Below are positions 19,918-28,286 of a stretch of 64,000 nucleotides of DNA, piece after piece. The DNA comes from Pseudarthrobacter siccitolerans. GTDB taxonomy: Bacteria > Actinomycetota > Actinomycetes > Actinomycetales > Micrococcaceae. The stretch spans positions 372,001 through 436,000 of the forward strand of contig NZ_CAQI01000053.1 in assembly GCF_001046895.1 (NCBI RefSeq), read 5' to 3'. The position numbers were made by a program, and so were the translations under genes. A model generated the notes under the pieces. The model was given only the letters and a program-made list of their open reading frames with translations. It had not been told where the DNA came from and made no database searches. Position 1 is the first letter of the stretch, and each line of letters opens with the position of its first letter.

Positions 19918-19940
19918 GCAAGCTGACTATATTGGCTTGC
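19918..19940. promoter_or_regulatory. Inverted repeat upstream of the PfpI gene
   Basis: GCAAGC (19918-19923) and GCTTGC (19935-19940) flank an AT-rich 11-bp centre containing TATATT. A minus-strand promoter TTGCTT-N17-TACGCT overlaps one arm. This layout suits a MarR- or TetR-type operator. Confidence 0.4.
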
Positions 19941-20091
19941 ATCCTGTGTAAGTGCCGGGCACTAAGGACCATTACGACGGCGGGCGGGCGGCGGCGTGCG
20001 ACGGCGGGCATCGGCGGGCGTGCTACCTTCCCGGCCATCTTCGGCCAAGGCCCGTCTGCGAATTGTCAGACCCCCATTAGATGATTCTTGT

Positions 20092-21981
20092 ATGGGAAAC
20101 GGCACGGGCACGGCAGCAGCGATGGAGGGCATTCACGCCTCCACCGCTCGGCTCGATGCGCTGTTCCTCGAAGATGCCCGGCTGGAAGCTGACACTGGCG
20201 CCGCTGCCGTTGCGGGTGCCGATGGTGCTGCTGGCGGCGGCGCTGTTGTGGATGTGCTGCAGCGCAGGTTCGAGATCCGTTTGGAGCGCTTGGCGGTAAC
20301 GAAGCAGCTGGAAGCCCAGATCGCGGGCGTCAAAGCCCAGGACACTGCCGAGGCCATCGAGCTCCAGCACGCAATGACCCCGCCCGAAGCGCCCACCCAC
20401 GAACGCACCTACGCCGAGATATCCGCGGTCGAGGAAATCGCCGGGGTCCTGACCATCAGCTCCGCCGCCGCCGGAGCACTTATCACCCAATCCCGGCAAC
20501 TCGTCGCCCTCCCACCGGCCATGGACGCCCTCACCGCCGGGACCATCTCCTGGCAACACGCCAAAATCATCGCCGACGAAACCGACAGCCTCGACCCCGC
20601 CGGCGCCGCCGCCCTCGTCGCCCACGCCCTGAACCCCAACCCCGCCCGCGGAGCCACGTCCGGCGAACTCGTCCCCTCACGGTTCCGGTCCCGGGTCCGT
20701 AACTGGCGCGAACGCCACCACCCCGAATCCCTCGAGAAACGCCACGCCAAATGCGCCGCGGACCGGAGAATGGAATACACCCCGGACCGCGACGGCATGG
20801 CCTGGGTCTCCCTCTACATCCCCGCACACCAGGGCTCAGCCATCTGGAACCGCACCACCGCCATCGCCCGCGGACTCCACGGCCCCAACGAACCCCGCAC
20901 CATCACCCAACTCCGCCCCGACATCGCCGCCAGCCTCCTCCTCCGCGCCGGCCCAGCCCTCACCCACACCAACGCACCCAACACCAACGGAACCAACACC
21001 AACGGAACCAACACAGGACAAAACACCAGAGGCGAAGGAAACCCGGGGGAACACGCGACCGGTCAAGGCAGCATGGGGGAACGCAACCCGAGACAAGACA
21101 ACACGGGACAAGGCAACCCGGGTGAAGACAGCACGGTAACCATCGAAGACGGCGGCCAGGACACCATCGGGCTGGCCTCGCTCACGCCGGCCGACGTCAA
21201 CGACACCGCCACCGGTACCACCACCGGCAGCACCGACCATGAGGCTACCGCCGCCACCGGCACCGCCGAGTACGAGAGCACCGCCGACCATGAGACCCCC
21301 GGCGCCGCAGAGCAGGAAGCCAACGGCGGCAACGAGTACGCGGAACTCGGCACCGTCCCGGTCCCCAAGGCAGACGTCCTCGTCACCGTCCCGATGGCCG
21401 CGCTGCTCGGCCAGACCGACGAACCGGCACACCTGGACGGTTTTGGTCCGATCCCCGCCTCGATGGCCCGCGAACTCGTCGCCAACGGCGCCAGCTCCTT
21501 CTACCGCGTCCTCGTCGACCCCCGCGACGGAGCACCACTGGAAATTGGCCGCACCAACTACCGCCTCACCAAAGCCATGAAAAAAGCACTGCAACTCAGG
21601 GACGGAAAATGCACCTTCCCCGGCTGCAACAACCCATCCCTCGACAACGAGACAGACCACCTTCAAGCCTGGCAGCACGGCGGCAACACCGGGATCAGCA
21701 ACCTGGCCCAACTCTGCCCAAAACACCACCACCTCAAACACAACAGCCGCTGGAAACCCACACCAGCCACCACAACCGAACCACCCGGCTGGACCTCACC
21801 CACCGGCCGACACTACAAAGCCGAACAACCCGACCGCGAACCACCCCACTGGCCAACCGGCCTACTAACCCCTGCAACCGACACAGCCGGGCCCCCACCC
21901 GATCCACCGGAAGCACCCAGGCTCCTGCCGGTCGAAGAGAGCCAGTTCGAAAATGCCCTCATGGCCTTGCTGTCGAGTTAA
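20092..21981 (+). CDS. DUF222/HNH endonuclease domain protein (13E12-type)
   Basis: A 629-aa protein of the family repeated many times in actinobacterial genomes. The N-terminal DUF222 region (about 25-300) is followed by a low-complexity linker (about 300-430) rich in Thr, Asn, Gly and Gln. In that linker two perfect 15-bp units encode NTNGT repeats. A second DUF222 segment and a C-terminal HNH motif follow (CTFPGCNNPSLDNETDH...LCPKHHHLKH), with Cys and His pairs for zinc. It is probably a nuclease, role unproven. I start it at the ATG 20092 because TTAGAT (20077-20082) lies just upstream, suggesting a leaderless mRNA. The longer frame upstream is poor GC-repeat sequence. Confidence 0.88.
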   Translation: MGNGTGTAAAMEGIHASTARLDALFLEDARLEADTGAAAVAGADGAAGGGAVVDVLQRRFEIRLERLAVTKQLEAQIAGVKAQDTAEAIELQHAMTPPEAPTHERTYAEISAVEEIAGVLTISSAAAGALITQSRQLVALPPAMDALTAGTISWQHAKIIADETDSLDPAGAAALVAHALNPNPARGATSGELVPSRFRSRVRNWRERHHPESLEKRHAKCAADRRMEYTPDRDGMAWVSLYIPAHQGSAIWNRTTAIARGLHGPNEPRTITQLRPDIAASLLLRAGPALTHTNAPNTNGTNTNGTNTGQNTRGEGNPGEHATGQGSMGERNPRQDNTGQGNPGEDSTVTIEDGGQDTIGLASLTPADVNDTATGTTTGSTDHEATAATGTAEYESTADHETPGAAEQEANGGNEYAELGTVPVPKADVLVTVPMAALLGQTDEPAHLDGFGPIPASMARELVANGASSFYRVLVDPRDGAPLEIGRTNYRLTKAMKKALQLRDGKCTFPGCNNPSLDNETDHLQAWQHGGNTGISNLAQLCPKHHHLKHNSRWKPTPATTTEPPGWTSPTGRHYKAEQPDREPPHWPTGLLTPATDTAGPPPDPPEAPRLLPVEESQFENALMALLSS

Positions 21982-22185
21982 GGTCGGCGGCGGAAATTGC
22001 TTTGGGCTGCACCCAACACCGGACGAGCTGCGACCGGCGGCGGCGGCTTCAAGCGGTCAACTTTCTGGGTGCAGTTTCAACAGGGCACCAAGGCTTCAGG
22101 TACTCCATCAACAAATCGCAAGGGCTAACCCAACCGGGCTTCAACGGGCGGTGCCAACGAGCCTGCAGGCTCAAACAACCCGGCG

Positions 22186-22857
22186 TTAGCGGTGGTGCTC
22201 GATCAGCCAGCCGGCCATCTGTTGGGCGCGCTTGGCTGCCTGCATATCGCCCTCCGTGGCGGAGATGATAGAGCCCTTCATCAGGATGTGCCATGAGCGG
22301 GCGAACTCGTCGGGACGCTGGAGCCCGGCTTCTTCAGCCAGGGCCTGGACGTGTCCCCGGATCTTCGCGAGGTAGTCGATGCTGGCCTGGCCCAGCGGGT
22401 GGGCCGGTCCCATTTCCAGCAGGACATTGATGAAGGAGCAGGCCTCAAAGTCCTCACGCAGGAACCAGTCCCCGAAGACGTCGAAAATGGCCAACAGTTG
22501 CTCGGTGGGCGTGCTTCCCCGGCGCCGGGCTTCCGAAACGATCGCGTTCACTGTCCACTGCTTGTCCCGCTGCTCAAGGAAAGCCAGGACCAGGGAGTCC
22601 TTGGATGGGAAATGACGGTAGAACGTGGCTTTTGCTACCCCGGAGCGCTCAATCAGTTCGTTGACGCCGACATCCCGGACACCGCGTTGCGAAAAAAGTT
22701 CATAGGCCACCGACATGATCCTGGCCACGGATTTGGCGGCGGCGCTCTCCGGCACGGGCGCTTCCGTGACAACTGGCACCGGAACTGCGGCGGAAGGCTC
22801 GGCTGACTGTGCCTGGCCAAGCGCACCGACCGCTGGATACTCCGCTTCTGGATTCAT
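22186..22857 (-). CDS. TetR-family regulator
   Basis: A 223-aa repressor with an unusual 35-residue Pro/Ala/Val-rich N-terminal extension. The helix-turn-helix follows (about 45-90): ARIMSVAYELFSQRGVRDVG, then VNELIERSGVAKATFYRHFP. The C-terminal part contains the acidic CSFINVLLEMGPAHPLGQA segment of AcrR/NemR-like regulators. A candidate operator lies 28-45 bp upstream of its start in the divergent region, so it probably represses itself and perhaps the small gene at 22971. Confidence 0.9.
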   Translation of the reverse strand: MNPEAEYPAVGALGQAQSAEPSAAVPVPVVTEAPVPESAAAKSVARIMSVAYELFSQRGVRDVGVNELIERSGVAKATFYRHFPSKDSLVLAFLEQRDKQWTVNAIVSEARRRGSTPTEQLLAIFDVFGDWFLREDFEACSFINVLLEMGPAHPLGQASIDYLAKIRGHVQALAEEAGLQRPDEFARSWHILMKGSIISATEGDMQAAKRAQQMAGWLIEHHR

Positions 22858-22884
22858 GACACCTCCAGTTTACCGCCGCAGGGT

Positions 22885-22902
22885 GAAGACAGACCGGTCT
22901 TC
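22885..22902. promoter_or_regulatory. Candidate TetR operator
   Basis: GAAGAC-N6-GTCTTC with the perfect inner palindrome AGACCGGTCT (22891-22900) lies between the divergent TetR gene and the small gene at 22971. GACCGGTC-centred sites are typical for actinobacterial TetR proteins. Confidence 0.6.
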
Positions 22903-22970
22903 CCCGCTGTAATGTTTCACTACGCGCAGTGCTTACGACAACGCAGTCGAATCGGTGCAAGGAGGCCCCA

Positions 22971-23237
22971 GTGTCAGCAGAGCGGATGTTCCAAAGCCTG
23001 CCGTCGGACCCTGATCCGTGGATGGCCAGCGATACCCCGGTCGAAATCCGGGAATTCGCCATTGAATCACTTCGGTGGCAGGCCCAGGAGATCATCAACG
23101 AGGTGCTCTGCAGTAACGAACCGGGCGAAGAACTGGCCAGGGCCAGGCTTCGCCGCTGTGTCGCCCGGAATCCGGGCAGGCCCGAACGCGCGCTCCTGGA
23201 GCAGTTGATGACCAGCCGGGGCAGGCCCGGCCTCTAG
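22971..23237 (+). CDS. Small conserved-type hypothetical protein
   Basis: An 88-aa soluble, mixed-charge protein with a GTG start placed 5 bp behind a perfect AAGGAGG ribosome site (22959-22965). The segment EIREFAIESLRWQAQEIINE looks like an amphipathic helix. A single Cys and an Arg-rich stretch (ARARLRRCVARNPGRPERA) suggest a nucleic-acid or protein contact surface. Function unknown. It is divergent from the TetR gene, whose candidate operator lies upstream, and ends 16 bp before the panC stop. Confidence 0.7.
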   Translation: MSAERMFQSLPSDPDPWMASDTPVEIREFAIESLRWQAQEIINEVLCSNEPGEELARARLRRCVARNPGRPERALLEQLMTSRGRPGL

Positions 23238-23253
23238 CTTGGCTCGCAGGAAC

Positions 23254-24177
23254 CTAGGAACGCAGGGGCATGTTGTCGATCAGCCGCACCGGTCCCACCT
23301 TGGCAGCGATGAGTGCCAGGGCCTCGCCCCGGAACGGGGTCTCACGGCAGTTCTCTGCCAGCGGTTCCAGGGTGTCCGGATCCACCACATCAAAGTAGTC
23401 CAACCCCACCAGTGGCTGGGACTCCACCATCGCCTGCGCGGACTCAAGGTCCAGCGGCTGCCGCGCTTTGGCCCGCTCCTCAAGCAGCCGCAACGCCCGC
23501 GACAGTACCAGCGCAGCCTCGCGTTCGTCGTCGGCCAGGAAACGGTTGCGGCTGGACAGCGCGAGCCCGTCGGCTGACCGGACAGTGGGCACCCCCACGA
23601 TATCCACAGGGAAGTTCAGGTCCGCCACCATCCGCCGGACCAGCGCCAGCTGCTGCGCGTCCTTCTGGCCGAAGTAGGCACGGTACGAGGACAGGCCAGC
23701 TTCACCATGCGCTCCCTTACCAGCGGGCAGCCCGGCGCCGGGGATCCCGTAATGCAGCAGCTTGGCCACTACAGTCAGCGCGCCGTCAAAGTGGCCGGGA
23801 CGTGAGGCTCCCTCCCACTTCTCACCGAGCCTTCCGGAGGTGATCCGCACCAGCGGCTCGCCGCCGGGATACACCTCCTCCACGGTCGGGGCAAAAGCCA
23901 GGTCCACGCCTTGCGCTTCCAGCAGGGCAAGGTCGGCATCCAGCGTCCGCGGATAGCGGTCCAGGTCCGTGGCATCACCGAACTGCAGCGGGTTGACGAA
24001 GATGGTGGCCACTACCACGTCGTTCTGCTCGACGGCGGTCCGGGCCAGTGCGGCGTGCCCCTCGTGGAGTGCGCCCATGGTTGGAACCAGGCCCTGCGAC
24101 GTTCCGTTTTTCTCGGTGAGGAGCCGCGCGCTCTGGGCGTGCAGCTCAGCAACAGTTGTAACGAGTTTGATGGGCAT
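23254..24177 (-). CDS. panC: Pantoate--beta-alanine ligase
   Basis: Makes pantothenate from pantoate and beta-alanine with ATP, in the cytosol. At 307 aa it is slightly longer than the usual 280-300. The adenylate-forming fold shows GLVPTMGALHEGHAALARTA (the HIGH-like motif), VNPLQFGDATDLDRYPR for pantoate contact, and the KMSKS-like region near LSSRNRFL. It is the last gene of the long minus-strand operon, 2 bp after the DUF2520 gene. panD and coaX, its partners in mycobacteria, are not adjacent here. Confidence 0.96.
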   Translation of the reverse strand: MPIKLVTTVAELHAQSARLLTEKNGTSQGLVPTMGALHEGHAALARTAVEQNDVVVATIFVNPLQFGDATDLDRYPRTLDADLALLEAQGVDLAFAPTVEEVYPGGEPLVRITSGRLGEKWEGASRPGHFDGALTVVAKLLHYGIPGAGLPAGKGAHGEAGLSSYRAYFGQKDAQQLALVRRMVADLNFPVDIVGVPTVRSADGLALSSRNRFLADDEREAALVLSRALRLLEERAKARQPLDLESAQAMVESQPLVGLDYFDVVDPDTLEPLAENCRETPFRGEALALIAAKVGPVRLIDNMPLRS

Positions 24178-24179
24178 GT

Positions 24180-25073
24180 TCAGTCTTCCTCCGGTTCCAG
24201 GGCCTTGCGCAGTCCCCCCAGCTGGTCAGGTTTCAGCAGCCCGCGCCCCTCGGCACGGAGGGCTGTGGCGCGCGCCATCGCAAGGTAGGCGGCCAGCACG
24301 TCGCCCTGCCGGCCGGCGTCGAACTCCCGCAAGGCCTCCGCATGGGCCCTGACTGTTCCTACGTCGCCGCGCGCCACCGGTCCGGTCAGGGCGGACTCCC
24401 CCGACGCCAGCGCATTCTCCAGGGTGGCCCGCAACAACGGACCCAGCATCCGCTCGGGCATGTCGACGCCAACATCACTCAACAGTTGGGACGCCTGCGC
24501 AACCAGGGTCACCAGATGGTTCGAGCCGTGCGCCAGGGCTGCGTGGTAAAGCGTCCGGTCCGCTTCGGCAATGACCACCGGTTCGGCACCCATCTCCACC
24601 ACCAGCGCCTGCGCAATCGGCAGCATGGCGGCATCGGCGGTGACCCCGAACGTGCAGTCCAGCAGGCGCGTCAGGTCCAGGCTCATGCCGGTGAAAGTCA
24701 TCGCGGGATGCAGGGCCAGGGGGACGGCTCCGGCCGCGCGCACCGGACGCAGCACACCTACTCCGAACCGGCCCGACGTGTGCGCAACCAGCTGGCCGGG
24801 CTGCCATGCTCCGAGCTTCGCTAGTCCATCCACCAGGCCGGGCAGGGCGTCGTCGGGCACCGCCAGCAGCACCAGCTCCGCCCGCTCCACGATCTCCTGG
24901 ACCTCCAGGACCGGTACGCCGGGAAGCAGCGTCCCGGCACGTTCCCGGCTTGCCTCCGAAACAGCTGAAACCCCGACGACGGCATGTTCCGCTGAACGCA
25001 GGGCCGCGCCGAGTACGGCGCCCACCTTGCCCGCACCGATGATTCCGACGCCGAGGCGTCCGGGCTTAGCCAT
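24180..25073 (-). CDS. Rossmann-like/DUF2520 protein, possible ketopantoate reductase-like enzyme
   Basis: A 297-aa protein. The N-terminal NAD(P)-binding Rossmann fold has GVGIIGAGKVGAVLGAAL and AELVLLAVPDDALPGLV. The C-terminal helical DUF2520 domain includes LHPAMTFTG and the DRTLYHAALAHGSNHLVTLV helix. The ATG at 25073 overlaps the upstream stop by 8 bp. M. tuberculosis Rv3603c holds the same place before panC. This conserved link suggests an oxidoreductase for a pantoate precursor, but the reaction is not established and NADP-dependent dehydrogenases of other small acids share this fold. Confidence 0.85.
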   Translation of the reverse strand: MAKPGRLGVGIIGAGKVGAVLGAALRSAEHAVVGVSAVSEASRERAGTLLPGVPVLEVQEIVERAELVLLAVPDDALPGLVDGLAKLGAWQPGQLVAHTSGRFGVGVLRPVRAAGAVPLALHPAMTFTGMSLDLTRLLDCTFGVTADAAMLPIAQALVVEMGAEPVVIAEADRTLYHAALAHGSNHLVTLVAQASQLLSDVGVDMPERMLGPLLRATLENALASGESALTGPVARGDVGTVRAHAEALREFDAGRQGDVLAAYLAMARATALRAEGRGLLKPDQLGGLRKALEPEED

Positions 25074-26706
25074 GCTGCTGGCCTTTCTGCGTGGGGACTG
25101 GAGATTCGGTTGGCCCAACCAGAGGCTGGGGCTCAACCACAGGCCGGGGCGATACCTGCCCGCCATCGCCGGGTGGGATGTCCGGGGCCACCTGCGCCAG
25201 CCATTGTTCAGTGGTCTGCCGCTTCCGGGCCAGCCGCGCACGGGCGGACTGGGCGTCAAAAAGCGCGACAGCCTGCTCCACTCCGGCCTGCTGGAGCCGC
25301 GGCGAAACCGGCCCCACAGTTGTGTGCAGCACGAGGTCAGCCACCTTAAACCGGCGCGCCAGCGGGCCTTGGTGCAGCGCCATGGACTGGGTCCGCTGGT
25401 GCGGGACCAACACCAGCTCCCGCCACCAGCGGCCGGAGCGGATCAACAGCGCGGTGTCCGTGGCGGCAAAACCGTTCCGCCGCCATCCCAGCGGCGCCAG
25501 GAGGCGGGCCCTGCGCGGCGTGGCAACGAAACCGCCGTCGGACCCCAGGCCATGGAGCCCTGCGCCGAAGACGGCGGCAGGATCCGGCGTGCCCGGATCG
25601 GGAAGAACCAGCGCGAGGATCGCCATCACATCCTGCAGCCGGCCCACCGGCAGGAGCGTTGTCCGCGCCGAGCCCTCGGCCGCATTCTCCACGCCGCCGT
25701 AGCCAGCCACATTGACCTGGATCCGGTACCAGCCCAGTGCCCGCCACAACGGGGGCTGGGCCACTTTCAGCGCCTGGATCCGCCCCGGTGGAAGCGTCTG
25801 CGCCTGGGTGTCCAGCAGCCCATAGCGCAGCCGGATGCCGTCCGGCGAGATCGCTGCGGTGAAGTTATAGCCCTTGTTGAACGGATTCCAGTAGCTTGCC
25901 GCCAAGCCGAGGGCAGCGGGAATCAGGTAGAAGTAAAAACTGCGGTTGTCGGTGACCGCGGAAAGAACCACGGTAGCCGCGCCGCCCAGCACCACAAAAA
26001 CACTTTGCTCGCTGAGCAGCAGCGAACCGATAAGGCGCGACGGCGGCACCGCCAGGACCGGATACTCCGGAGCCTCGGGTGCCGGGGCGTCGGGGCGGGA
26101 CGGGTCCACGGGCACGCCGGCCGCGCGGGCCAGGATGGTGGCGCGGAGCTGGCGGGCCTCGTCCATTGAAAGATAGGCAAGACGTACGGCGGATTCCCCG
26201 GCGTCGGCCACCTCGAACTTGAGTTCGGCCAGTCCAAAGATCCGTGCCAGCAGCGGCTGCACAATGTCGATGGCCTGCACCCGGTCCAGCCGTGCCTGGC
26301 GTTGCTGCCGGAAAATGAAACCCGTGTTGACCCGGACGTAGCCTCCGGATACCTGGTACTTGGTGAAGTACCAGGTGAGGATGAATCCCAGCACCGCGAT
26401 GAGCAGCATGATGCCGCCCGCGGCCAGCAACCAGGGCGCGCGGCCGGCGAACTCGTCCTCCAGGATGGGCCGGCCCTGGAGGGCACGCTCAAAAACGTCC
26501 CGGCCGGCGAAGAACCCGATCGCTGCCAGGGCCACCCAGCCGCGCACAAAGGGTGACGCCGGGTGCACCCGCAGCCACTCGCCGTCGGCCGGGCCGGCTG
26601 GAACACCATGGAGCGGGGCATTGCCGGAAACAGCAGGGGCGGTGCCGGGAACGCCAGGGGCAGAGGTGGGAGCCTCAGGCTCCGGACGCGGTCCCTCTGC
26701 GGTCAC
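25066..26706 (-). CDS. Membrane protein with multiple bacterial PH (bPH2/YdbT-like) domains
   Basis: A 546-aa membrane protein. A Pro/Ala-rich N-terminus of about 50 residues precedes paired membrane segments (near 60-80 and 95-115: GGIMLLIAVLGFILTWYFTK). A PH-like domain follows (YVRVNTGFIFRQQRQARLDR and VQAIDIVQPLLARIFGLAEL). Another membrane pair (about 225-270) and two further PH-like repeats (DGIRLRYGLLD and FAATDTALLIRSGRWWREL) come next. It matches the YdbT partner of the gene upstream, with which it shares a GTGA overlap. YdbS/YdbT pairs have been linked to envelope stress and bacteriocin resistance in Bacillus. Its role here is unknown. Confidence 0.85.
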   Translation of the reverse strand: MTAEGPRPEPEAPTSAPGVPGTAPAVSGNAPLHGVPAGPADGEWLRVHPASPFVRGWVALAAIGFFAGRDVFERALQGRPILEDEFAGRAPWLLAAGGIMLLIAVLGFILTWYFTKYQVSGGYVRVNTGFIFRQQRQARLDRVQAIDIVQPLLARIFGLAELKFEVADAGESAVRLAYLSMDEARQLRATILARAAGVPVDPSRPDAPAPEAPEYPVLAVPPSRLIGSLLLSEQSVFVVLGGAATVVLSAVTDNRSFYFYLIPAALGLAASYWNPFNKGYNFTAAISPDGIRLRYGLLDTQAQTLPPGRIQALKVAQPPLWRALGWYRIQVNVAGYGGVENAAEGSARTTLLPVGRLQDVMAILALVLPDPGTPDPAAVFGAGLHGLGSDGGFVATPRRARLLAPLGWRRNGFAATDTALLIRSGRWWRELVLVPHQRTQSMALHQGPLARRFKVADLVLHTTVGPVSPRLQQAGVEQAVALFDAQSARARLARKRQTTEQWLAQVAPDIPPGDGGQVSPRPVVEPQPLVGPTESPVPTQKGQQHG

Positions 26707-27215
26707 AGTCCAGCCAGCCTGGCTTCGCCGCGGGCCGCAAGCTGTTCACGGAGCCGTGCGCCTTCGGCTGCGGGCAGCCCGGGGATGTGCGCGCGGGTGC
26801 CTGGTGAAGCGGTATGGAGTTTCAGGGTGCACAGGCCCAGCCCGCGTTCCACCGGTCCGACGCCGATGTCCACGTACTGCATGCGGCCGTAGGGAACGGC
26901 CATGGTGCGCTGGAAGAAGATGCCGGTCCTGATCAGCAGGTCCTCGTCCCGTTCGGCGTACCCGATGGCCCGGACCTGGCGCGGGATCAGCACCAGCCGC
27001 CACAGGGCCAGCACCAGCGCGGCGGACGGGACGGCAATGGCCAGCCACAACGGCGGCCACTTCCACACCTTCAGGAGGACAAACAGCAGCGGCAGGGACA
27101 GCAGGAGCACCGTGATGAGGTTCGCCAGCGCCCACTCCACCAGCCGGACCGTAACGTATTTGGGTGACACCCGCTGCCAGATGATTCCCGGCGGGTCAAT
27201 CGCCTCGGTATGCAT
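26703..27215 (-). CDS. Membrane protein with one bacterial PH (YdbS-like) domain
   Basis: A 170-aa protein. Two membrane helices (ANLITVLLLSLPLLFVLLKV and WLAIAVPSAALVLALWRLV) are followed by a PH domain with the typical RAIGYAERDEDLLIRTGIFF and RMQYVDIGVGPVERGLGL motifs. It is the YdbS half of a YdbS/YdbT pair. I start it at the ATG 27215 behind GGGGGAAGG; it overlaps the DUF3180 gene by 20 bp. Mycobacterial orthologues occupy the same place beside folK. Confidence 0.85.
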   Translation of the reverse strand: MHTEAIDPPGIIWQRVSPKYVTVRLVEWALANLITVLLLSLPLLFVLLKVWKWPPLWLAIAVPSAALVLALWRLVLIPRQVRAIGYAERDEDLLIRTGIFFQRTMAVPYGRMQYVDIGVGPVERGLGLCTLKLHTASPGTRAHIPGLPAAEGARLREQLAARGEARLAGL

Positions 27216-27744
27216 ATTCGCCTTCCCCCGTGGCTTCACCGCGTACCGGGCGGCCCGGCTTCCCGTCCGCACCGTTGGTCTCGCCATCCTCCGGCGGGAT
27301 CCTGCAGAACCGCTCCACCAGGAAGCCAACCACGATCATCGCCAGTCCGCCGCCCGCCATCGCCAGCGCCAGCCAGGTAATGCCCTGGTTGCTGCGCAGG
27401 CTCCAGATCCGCAACTGGTCCAGGAAGATTCCCACGTGCCAGCCCAGCAGGACGGTGCCCGCATAGGCGCAGGCCTGCGCGAGCACCAGGGTCCGGGCCG
27501 CGAGGAGCGGATCGAGCAGTGTCTTTTTCTTGGTGCTGTTGGGTTTGTTGCTGTTGCGCCACCGCAGGATCCTGATGCCCAGGATCAGGGTGATGGCCAC
27601 AATCACGCCCATGGTGGCCAGCGCGGTGGCCGGCAGCACGGGAGTGGCCATGCCGTAGCGGCTGGTCACCACCGTGGCCGACCAGCCCGCCACGGCCAGG
27701 ATGACGCAGATCAGCATCAGGCGCAGCGGATTGAGGGGTTTCAT
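27196..27744 (-). CDS. DUF3180 membrane protein
   Basis: A 182-aa protein with four hydrophobic segments (about 8-25, 38-56, 82-105 and 122-143; for example LMLICVILAVAGWSATVV). A charged loop NSNKPNSTKKKTLLD lies in the middle and an acidic/Gly-rich cytoplasmic tail at the end. DUF3180 proteins sit next to folK throughout actinobacteria (Rv3605c in M. tuberculosis) with no known function. It overlaps folK by 4 bp and the PH-domain gene by 20 bp, so it is firmly part of the operon. Confidence 0.9.
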   Translation of the reverse strand: MKPLNPLRLMLICVILAVAGWSATVVTSRYGMATPVLPATALATMGVIVAITLILGIRILRWRNSNKPNSTKKKTLLDPLLAARTLVLAQACAYAGTVLLGWHVGIFLDQLRIWSLRSNQGITWLALAMAGGGLAMIVVGFLVERFCRIPPEDGETNGADGKPGRPVRGEATGEGEYAYRGD

Positions 27745-28286
27745 CGCTCCTCCACAGCTCCTGCCGTGGGCAGGCCGTCGAAGTCGCCGAAGCCGTCGAA
27801 CAGGGCCAGGTCACCGAAATCATCGGCGCGGGTGGCAAGGGCGCTGATGCGTTCGCCGTTCAGTGTGGCAGCGGGCTCGATCAACGACCAGGGGTACAGG
27901 ACGAAGGCCCTGGCCGCCGCGCGGGGATGCGGCAGGGTGAGAACAGGGTCATCGCTGCGCAGGTCGCCGTAGGTAATGATGTCGACGTCGAGCGTCCGCG
28001 GCCCCCAGCGCACCTCCCTTACGCGGTGGTGCTTGTTTTCCACCGACTGGCAGTGCTCGAGCAACTCTTCCGGAGTGAGGCTGGTTTCGACGGTGATGAC
28101 CATGTTCAGGAAGTCCGGCTGGTTCGGCGGACCGCCCACAGCTTTGGTCTGCACAATGGGCGAAACCGCGAGAAGGCGGATCTCGGGCGGGTCCACGAGG
28201 TCCGCGACGGCCTCGGTCAGGGTCTCGTTACGCTCGCCAAGGTTGCTGCCCAAGGCCAGCACCACCTTGGAATACCCGGAGTTCAT
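27741..28286 (-). CDS. folK: 2-amino-4-hydroxy-6-hydroxymethyldihydropteridine pyrophosphokinase
   Basis: Transfers pyrophosphate from ATP to 6-hydroxymethyldihydropterin, two steps before dihydrofolate. At 181 aa it is normal for HPPK with a short C-terminal extension. Visible motifs are VVLALGSNLGERNETL at the N-terminus and the HPPK signature RWGPRTLDVDIITYG. It overlaps folB by 4 bp (ATGA) and DUF3180 by 4 bp. Confidence 0.96.
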   Translation of the reverse strand: MNSGYSKVVLALGSNLGERNETLTEAVADLVDPPEIRLLAVSPIVQTKAVGGPPNQPDFLNMVITVETSLTPEELLEHCQSVENKHHRVREVRWGPRTLDVDIITYGDLRSDDPVLTLPHPRAAARAFVLYPWSLIEPAATLNGERISALATRADDFGDLALFDGFGDFDGLPTAGAVEER

